A stretch of DNA of 11,596 nucleotides. It comes from an uncultured Eubacteriales bacterium (GTDB lineage Bacteria > Bacillota > Clostridia > Oscillospirales > Acutalibacteraceae). The notes under the pieces are model-generated. The model was not told the origin of the DNA. It saw nothing but the letters and a program-made list of their open reading frames with translations, and searched no databases. Positions 7,542-11,596 of the stretch are shown here, one piece after another. A program made the position numbers and the translations under genes. How positions within the stretch are numbered: position 1 is the stretch's first letter; the number at the start of each line of letters is the position of its first letter. Location of the stretch: NCBI GenBank assembly GCA_934700635.1, contig CAKUXU010000023.1, positions 1 to 11,596 on the forward strand, read 5' to 3'.

Positions 7542-8889
7542 TTCTTAAGCCCTCCCGAGCAGTAAAATGCATAAACTCACCTTGCCAGTGAAGAGGTATC
7601 GAACGTGTTTCACCATGACGATTTTTAGCAACTATACATTCACCACTGTTTGTATCGCAGTTTTCGGAATTTTCTCCATTTGAATAATATCCTTCTCTAT
7701 ATAAAAACATAACTATATCGGCATCTTGTTCAATAGATCCTGAATCTCTTAAATCCGAAAGTACAGGTTTGTGATCCGTACGTTGTTCACTTGCCCTTGA
7801 AAGCTGTGAAAGTGTGAGAAGCGGCACATCAAGCTCTTTTGCAAGAATTTTTAAATTTCTTGTTATTTCTGAAATTTCCTGAACACGGTTGTTAATTGCT
7901 TTGGGGCTCGACATTAACTGAAGGTAATCTATAATTACAAGGTCCGCTCCTCCGAGTCTTCTTAACTTTGCTTTCATCTCAGGAATTGTTATTCCTGGCG
8001 TATCATCTATATATATCGGAGCTTTGGATAATGTATCTCCTGCTTCTATTAACCTTGCCCATTCTTGATCCGAAAGTTTACCGATTCTCAGTGTTTGACC
8101 AGGTATCCTTGCTTCTGTTGAAAGCATTCTAGAAACAAGCTGCTCTTTTGACATTTCAAGCGAGAAAAAAGCAACTTTTTTTTCTTTTACTACTCCGACA
8201 TGATGGGCTATATTTAGCGAAAAACTTGTTTTTCCCATACCTGGGCGTGACGCAAGCAATATAAGGTCAGTTTTATTAAGTCCCATAATCACTCTGTCGA
8301 GATCTTTTATTCCTGTTGGTACGCCACTATATTCAAATTCTGTTTGAGAGTTTAAATAATCTAAGCGGTCGAACGTTTGAAGTACAATTTCATTTATTTT
8401 TTGTAATCCGTGAGTTTCTTTTCCTCTTCTTATGTCAAAAATTTTTTGTTCTGCATAGTTTAAAAGTTCCGAAGGATTAAGCTCGGAATCAGAAGAATTT
8501 TCTATTATTTCATTTGCTGCATTTACAAGTTTTCTGATGCTGTATTTATCTCTTACAATTTCAGCATAATAAACTATATTTGCAACCGAAGGAACACTTT
8601 GAGCCAACTGCAAAAGATAAGACTTATAATTTACCGATTCATCTTCTTCGGATTTTAATTTATCAAGTAAAGTAACATAATCTACCGCTTGACCGGAAGT
8701 AAACATTTCGAGCATAATGTTGTATATTTTTTTATGACTTGAAACGTAAAAATAATCAGGGCCGGTAATTATTTCAGCTATTTGATCGAGACATGAGGAA
8801 TCTATGAGCACCGAACCAAGCACCGACTGCTCTGCTTCTAAATTATAATGTAATTTGCTTTCTTCAAAATTAGAAATGTCAGTGCCCAT
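7531..8889 (-). CDS. dnaB: Replicative DNA helicase DnaB
   Basis: The hexameric 5'-3' helicase that unwinds the replication fork (called DnaC in Bacillus subtilis). Its 452 residues are the usual length, with no intein insertion. The N-terminal primase-interacting domain (about 14-115) begins with the typical N-L-E-A-E-Q-S-V-L-G (16-25). The RecA-like motor domain has Walker A S-R-P-G-M-G-K-T (214-221), the F-F-S-L-E-M block (241-246), Walker B L-V-I-I-D-Y-L-Q-L (317-325) and S-D-L-R-D-S-G-S-I-E-Q-D-A-D (378-391). The ATG at 8889 is preceded by GAGGTG. It follows tdk by 44 bases with no terminator, and its last 11 bases overlap tilS. Placement upstream of tilS differs from the common rplI-dnaB arrangement. 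Confidence 0.97.
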   Translation of the reverse strand: MGTDISNFEESKLHYNLEAEQSVLGSVLIDSSCLDQIAEIITGPDYFYVSSHKKIYNIMLEMFTSGQAVDYVTLLDKLKSEEDESVNYKSYLLQLAQSVPSVANIVYYAEIVRDKYSIRKLVNAANEIIENSSDSELNPSELLNYAEQKIFDIRRGKETHGLQKINEIVLQTFDRLDYLNSQTEFEYSGVPTGIKDLDRVIMGLNKTDLILLASRPGMGKTSFSLNIAHHVGVVKEKKVAFFSLEMSKEQLVSRMLSTEARIPGQTLRIGKLSDQEWARLIEAGDTLSKAPIYIDDTPGITIPEMKAKLRRLGGADLVIIDYLQLMSSPKAINNRVQEISEITRNLKILAKELDVPLLTLSQLSRASEQRTDHKPVLSDLRDSGSIEQDADIVMFLYREGYYSNGENSENCDTNSGECIVAKNRHGETRSIPLHWQGEFMHFTAREGLRNDF

Positions 8890-8933
8890 TTAAAATATTT
8901 CACCTCAACAATGTGCTTACTTAAAATACTGTT

Positions 8934-9491
8934 TTATATTTTCCCTTTAATCCAACATTTGTGGCAAAGAGCAATATACTTATCCTCTCCGCCGATATCT
9001 ATAATATTTCCATTATAAATAACTTTATTGCCAGAATATCTTGCGTTAATTATAGCTTTAGTTGTGCATTTGCTGCACATGGATTGAATCTCCCGCATGG
9101 TGTCGCAAACTTCAACTATTCTTCTTGAACCTTCAAATAAATGTCCTGTGTAGTCCGTTTTTAATCCGTAGCACATAATCATTATGCCGTTATCGGCTAA
9201 TTTTCTCAGTTCATCGACTTGGTCACTTGAAAGAAATTGAGCTTCATCAACTATGATTATATCATAACTGAAATTTTTAAGAACATCAAAAATTGAAGCA
9301 TTTCTCTCGAGAAGAATAGCTTCGCTTGAAAGCCCTATTCTTGACTTTATAATTGTTTTACCGTCTCTTGTGTCTAGACTTGGTTTTAAAAGAATAACTT
9401 TCTTTCCGCGTTCTTCAAAATTGAATTTTTTCATAAGTGCATTTGCGGTTTTACTGGAGCCCATTACTCCGTAATAAAAATAAAGCTTCAA
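8934..9491 (-). CDS. tdk: Thymidine kinase, type II (TTG start)
   Basis: A cytoplasmic salvage enzyme that phosphorylates thymidine to dTMP with ATP. With TTG at 9491 it has 185 residues, right for the type II family. The start is chosen because AGGG (9500-9503) lies eight bases upstream and the protein then begins M-K-L-Y-F-Y-Y-G, the normal first strand. Longer in-frame starts run into the tRNA gene. Motifs are a P-loop G-V-M-G-S-S-K-T (8-15), D-T-R-D-G-K (40-45) with the K-S-R-I-G lasso entry (49-53), D-E-A-Q (82-85) with the likely catalytic Glu83, and the zinc cysteines Cys139, Cys142, Cys176 and Cys179. The P-loop has Ser at position 13 where Gly is the textbook residue; I believe this variant occurs in related clostridial enzymes but cannot verify it. 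It follows tRNA-Ser by 77 bases. Confidence 0.93.
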   Translation of the reverse strand: MKLYFYYGVMGSSKTANALMKKFNFEERGKKVILLKPSLDTRDGKTIIKSRIGLSSEAILLERNASIFDVLKNFSYDIIIVDEAQFLSSDQVDELRKLADNGIMIMCYGLKTDYTGHLFEGSRRIVEVCDTMREIQSMCSKCTTKAIINARYSGNKVIYNGNIIDIGGEDKYIALCHKCWIKGKI

Positions 9492-9522
9492 AATGTTCAC
9501 CCTTGTTTTTACGATTACATAA

Positions 9523-9540
9523 GGTGTCCGTAGGGACACC
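9523..9540. repeat. GC-rich 18-base palindrome between tRNA-Ser and tdk
   Basis: GGTGTCC (9523-9529) and GGACACC (9534-9540) form a perfect 7-bp stem around a 4-base loop (GTAG on plus, CTAC on minus). No T-run follows on either strand, so it is not a standard terminator. It stands out in very AT-rich surroundings. It could be an mRNA processing or stability hairpin, or a copy of a small dispersed palindromic repeat; similar GTAGGGACA-type repeats are, from memory, common in gut clostridia. Confidence 0.65.
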
Positions 9541-9568
9541 CATTTAAGATAAATATTATTTTTAATTT

Positions 9569-9657
9569 TGGCGGAGCGGGTGGGATTCGAACCCACGTGG
9601 GATTGCTCCCAAACTGATTTCGAGTCAGCCCCGTTATGACCACTTCGATACCGCTCC
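9569..9657 (-). tRNA. tRNA-Ser(CGA)
   Basis: An 89-nt class II tRNA with encoded CCA. The acceptor stem is GGAGCGG / CCGCTCC with G73, the anticodon stem GCTGA / TCAGT, and the loop CTCGAAA, giving anticodon CGA (9622-9620), which reads UCG. A long variable arm (GGGAG with CUCCC-like partner GGGAGCAATCCC) is characteristic of serine tRNAs, and the T-arm GTGGG-TTCGAAT-CCCAC is intact. It is the first gene after the promoter at 9686-9714, with tdk 77 bases downstream. Confidence 0.96.
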
Positions 9658-9685
9658 AAATTTACTGTATATCCAGTATATTAAT

Positions 9686-9714
9686 ATTTTATTTGTTTTT
9701 TGAAACAATGTCAA
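9686..9714 (-). promoter_or_regulatory. Sigma-A promoter of tRNA-Ser and probably the tdk operon
   Basis: On the minus strand TTGACA (9714-9709), a 17-base spacer and TAAAAT (9691-9686) match consensus almost fully and lie 28 bases before the mature tRNA. Between -10 and the tRNA is an imperfect palindrome TACTG-N6-CAGTA (9663-9678) that would sit in the 5' leader. The same -35, spacing and -10 sequence is used at 982-1010. Confidence 0.85.
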
Positions 9715-9743
9715 GAAAAAATATTTTTTGTTTCCGCCTGTTT

Positions 9744-9779
9744 TTGACATAATACTCACAACGTTTTAAGTAATAATAT
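9744..9779 (+). promoter_or_regulatory. Probable spoIIG promoter with Spo0A-box-like -35
   Basis: TTGACA (9744-9749) precedes an AT-rich -10 zone, with TAATAA (9771-9776) at 21-base and TAATAT (9774-9779) at 24-base spacing. The B. subtilis spoIIG promoter is known for an unusually long 22-base spacer and for Spo0A boxes over the -35 region. Here TTTGACA (9743-9749) reads TGTCAAA on the other strand, one step from the 0A box TGTCGAA. A 17-base alternative -10 (TAAGTA, 9767-9772) is poorer. Sites and start point are inferred. Confidence 0.5.
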
Positions 9780-9824
9780 TATCAAGGCCCTAAAAGTCAT
9801 AAATAAAGATGTATAGGGGGGTAT

Positions 9825-10670
9825 ATGAAGCAAACAGTATATATAGACATACTTATAGGAGTAAATTTAATAATAAATTATTTTTTACTTCTGGTTACTT
9901 CTAAATTTTTATACTTAAAGTTTAAAACGCCAAGACTCATTTTAGGTGAAATTTTAAGTGGTATCTATTCTCTTTACATATTTTTACCTGATGCTTCCGC
10001 ACCGATTTCTTTAATTGTTAAAGTTTTTATGGCAGCAAGTATAGTGGGAACTGTTTTTGGATTTAAGAATTTTAAAATATTTATAAAAAGCATGATTTGT
10101 TTTTTTATATCTTGTTTTGCTTTTTCAGGAATAATGTTTGCATTATGGTATATTTTTAGACCTCATGGAATGGTTATGAATAATGGTGTTGTTTATTTTA
10201 ATATTTCACCGACGGTTCTTATAGGGTCTACTTTAATTTCTTATATGATAATTGAGTTTTCAAATAAAATTCTTGAAAGAAGAGAAAATAAAAACCTTAT
10301 ATGCGACATTTTTGTGAAATTAAAAGACAAAAGTTTTAGAGTGAAAGCTAAAGTTGATACATGCAACAGTCTTAAAGAGCCGTTTTCAAATTTACCTGCT
10401 GTAATTATTTCGAAAAAGGTAGTAGAAGAAAATTTCCCCGATTTTTTTAGTTATACTTCTTCGACTGAAACTTTTATTGACAAATGTGATTTGAAAATAA
10501 GATTTATACCATTTCAAACAGTTTCTGGAGACGGACTTTTTCCAGCTTTTAAGCCTGAATTTATAAAAATAAATAATGATGTTCAAAAGCAAGCTTATAT
10601 AGCTGTCTGTCCAGATAAAACACTTCCTTGCGAGATCCCTGCTCTTGTAAACCCTTTGCTTATAGACTGA
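9825..10670 (+). CDS. spoIIGA: SpoIIGA, pro-sigma-E processing aspartic protease
   Basis: A sporulation-specific membrane protease that, after signalling by SpoIIR from the forespore, cleaves pro-sigma-E in the mother cell. Its 281 residues begin with a hydrophobic half of about five membrane segments (roughly 5-30, 38-55, 60-80, 86-110, 128-148). A soluble C-terminal protease domain follows (about 155-281). The active-site segment is [10 protein letters not shown] (177-186) with Asp178; retroviral-type aspartic proteases and B. subtilis SpoIIGA have D-T/S-G, so Cys180 is unusual. The later block [12 protein letters not shown] (226-237) is typical. AGGGGGG lies four bases before ATG 9825. sigE, its substrate, follows 22 bases downstream. 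The domain layout and gene order make the identification firm even with the changed residue. Confidence 0.92.
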   Translation: MKQTVYIDILIGVNLIINYFLLLVTSKFLYLKFKTPRLILGEILSGIYSLYIFLPDASAPISLIVKVFMAASIVGTVFGFKNFKIFIKSMICFFISCFAFSGIMFALWYIFRPHGMVMNNGVVYFNISPTVLIGSTLISYMIIEFSNKILERRENKNLICDIFVKLKDKSFRVKAKVDTCNSLKEPFSNLPAVIISKKVVEENFPDFFSYTSSTETFIDKCDLKIRFIPFQTVSGDGLFPAFKPEFIKINNDVQKQAYIAVCPDKTLPCEIPALVNPLLID

Positions 10671-10692
10671 TAAAATAGGAGAGAGATTTAAA

Positions 10693-11406
10693 TTGAAAAT
10701 ACTTAAAAAAATAATTGATTACATAAAACGTTTAGTATACAAATGGGGAAAAAGAGGGGTCCACTATATAAATGGTCCCGAAACATTACCAGCACCGCTT
10801 AGTAAAGAAGAGGAAAACTCAATAATGAAAAAAATTATGGACGGTGCTCCCCAAAGTGTAAGAGAGCCGTTAATAACACATAATTTGAGATTAGTTGTAT
10901 ATATTGCAAAAAAATTTGACTCTACAGGAGCTCATATAGAGGATTTGATTTCAATAGGTAGTATCGGACTCATTAAAGCAGTTAATACTTTCTGCCCATC
11001 AAGAAATATAAAACTTGCTACTTATGCTTCAAGATGTATTGAAAATGAAATACTCATGTATTTAAGAAAAACTTCTTCGCTTAAAAATGAAACTTCTATA
11101 GATGAGCCCTTAAATGTTGATAAAAATGGCAATGAATTACTTTTTTGTGATGTTTTGGGAAGCGATAAAGATTTGGTAACTTCTCATCTGGAGCAAGAAA
11201 CAGAATGTTTACTCGTGAGGAATGCGGTTGAAAATTTATCTGAAAGAGATAAACTTATAATGGAACTTCGTTTTGGATTATCTGGAAAAAAAGAACACAC
11301 CCAAAAAGAAGTTGCTGACCTTTTAGGAATCTCACAATCGTATATTTCAAGACTTGAAAAGAGAATAATAGAGAAATTGAAGAGAGATATAGAAAAAGTT
11401 TCATAA
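10693..11406 (+). CDS. sigE: RNA polymerase sigma-E factor precursor (mother-cell sporulation)
   Basis: It directs early mother-cell gene expression after asymmetric septation. Its 237 residues compare with 239 in B. subtilis. The basic, hydrophobic pro-sequence (about 1-24) is expected to hold it at the membrane until SpoIIGA cuts it. The equivalent of the B. subtilis Tyr-Tyr cleavage site is His24-Tyr25 in G-V-H-Y-I-N-G-P. Region 2 (about 60-127) contains N-L-R-L-V-V-Y-I-A (64-72), D-L-I-S-I-G (84-89), and [17 protein letters not shown] (108-124). Region 4 has [19 protein letters not shown] (202-220), a helix-turn-helix for the -35. The TTG start has AGGAG 11 bases upstream and gives the normal pro-sequence. 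A terminator follows and sigG is not next, unlike Bacillus. Confidence 0.96.
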   Translation: MKILKKIIDYIKRLVYKWGKRGVHYINGPETLPAPLSKEEENSIMKKIMDGAPQSVREPLITHNLRLVVYIAKKFDSTGAHIEDLISIGSIGLIKAVNTFCPSRNIKLATYASRCIENEILMYLRKTSSLKNETSIDEPLNVDKNGNELLFCDVLGSDKDLVTSHLEQETECLLVRNAVENLSERDKLIMELRFGLSGKKEHTQKEVADLLGISQSYISRLEKRIIEKLKRDIEKVS

Positions 11407-11434
11407 TTTTTTAACTAATTAGTTTATTTTTTTA

Positions 11435-11461
11435 TTCAAAACGATCTTTTGAAAATTTTTT
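11435..11461 (+). terminator. Rho-independent terminator after sigE
   Basis: TTCAAAA (11435-11441), loop CGATC and TTTTGAA (11447-11453) form a 7-bp stem followed by AA and seven T. A second, weaker AT-only hairpin AACTAATTAGTT (11413-11424) with a T-run lies just before it, so the two may act together. Confidence 0.7.
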
Positions 11462-11472
11462 TAAAAATACTG

Positions 11473-11502
11473 TTGACAAGTTTATATAGTATGTGCTAGA
11501 AT
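11473..11502 (+). promoter_or_regulatory. Sigma-A promoter of tRNA-Gly
   Basis: TTGACA (11473-11478), an 18-base spacer and TAGAAT (11497-11502) lie 20 bases before the tRNA. A second TTGACA at 11511-11516 has no -10 upstream of the tRNA and is taken as chance. Confidence 0.8.
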
Positions 11503-11522
11503 AAGTTTCGTTGACAGGAGGT

Positions 11523-11596
11523 GCGGGTGTAGTTCAATGGTAGAACTTCAGCCTTCCAAGCTGATAGCGTGGGTTCGATTCCCATCACCCGCTCCA
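11523..11596 (+). tRNA. tRNA-Gly(TCC)
   Basis: A 74-nt tRNA. The acceptor stem is GCGGGTG / CACCCGC with T73 and encoded CCA, the D-arm contains AGTTCAATGGTAGAA, and the anticodon stem is TCAGC / GCTGA. The loop CTTCCAA gives anticodon TCC (11555-11557), which reads GGA/GGG, and the T-arm is GTGGG-TTCGATT-CCCAT with a final G-T pair. Its last base is the last base of the window, so any further tRNAs in a cluster would lie outside. Confidence 0.96.

Noticed and set aside
9523..9540. Palindrome considered as a terminator between tRNA-Ser and tdk
   Set aside because: No T-run follows on the minus strand, so it is not a rho-independent terminator.
9492..9659. In-frame upstream extension of tdk starting inside the tRNA-Ser gene
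   Set aside because: It would translate the tRNA itself. The TTG at 9491 has a proper ribosome binding site and gives the family's normal N-terminus.
10392..10592. Minus-strand open frame of 66 codons within spoIIGA
   Set aside because: It is the complement of the protease domain coding sequence; the composition reflects the opposite strand.
11511..11521. TTGACAGGAGG before tRNA-Gly considered as a second promoter or a ribosome binding site
   Set aside because: There is no -10 at a usable distance outside the tRNA and no coding frame follows.

Overview
The window is AT-rich DNA from an endospore-forming low-GC Firmicute, most likely a clostridial lineage of the Oscillospirales/Ruminococcaceae type. 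The evidence is the spoIIGA-sigE sporulation pair, the gram-positive tilS-hpt-ftsH cluster, strong AGGAGG-type ribosome binding sites, TTG start codons and sigma-A promoters close to TTGACA-N17-TAAAAT. The lineage call is inferred from gene order and sequence style, not from a search.

Left accessory part (1-2245, all minus strand). Two phage tail genes, a BppU-like baseplate upper protein (1388-2245) and a small tail-module protein (1071-1361), end at a strong terminator (1031-1065). Immediately beyond it a near-perfect sigma-A promoter (982-1010) drives an unrecognised gene that runs off the left edge (1-950, 316 codons visible). That protein is basic, has no visible signal peptide, and contains a tandem internal duplication of about 165 residues. 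The arrangement of tail genes, terminator, private promoter and extra gene resembles a prophage 'moron' cargo gene. No other phage genes are in the window, so this is a remnant or an orphan cassette next to host genes.

Housekeeping part (2338-9714, minus strand). A sigma-A promoter (9686-9714) precedes tRNA-Ser(CGA). It is followed, with no recognisable terminator between genes, by tdk, dnaB, tilS, hpt, ftsH and htrA, and a terminator at 2338-2374. dnaB/tilS and ftsH/htrA overlap, and the other gaps are short. The genes cover nucleotide salvage (tdk, hpt), replication (dnaB), tRNA-Ile decoding (tilS) and membrane or envelope protein quality control (ftsH, htrA). A compact GC-rich palindrome lies between the tRNA and tdk.

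Sporulation part (9744-11461, plus strand). Divergent from the tRNA-Ser promoter is a probable Spo0A-dependent spoIIG promoter, followed by spoIIGA (pro-sigma-E protease) and sigE. Both the protease catalytic motif (Asp-Thr-Cys instead of Asp-Thr/Ser-Gly) and the expected cleavage site in pro-sigma-E (His-Tyr instead of Tyr-Tyr) differ from the Bacillus subtilis pattern. After a terminator, tRNA-Gly(TCC) with its own promoter closes the window; its CCA is exactly the last three bases.

No rRNA, CRISPR array, insertion sequence or replication origin is visible. No gene-free stretch exceeds 300 bases.
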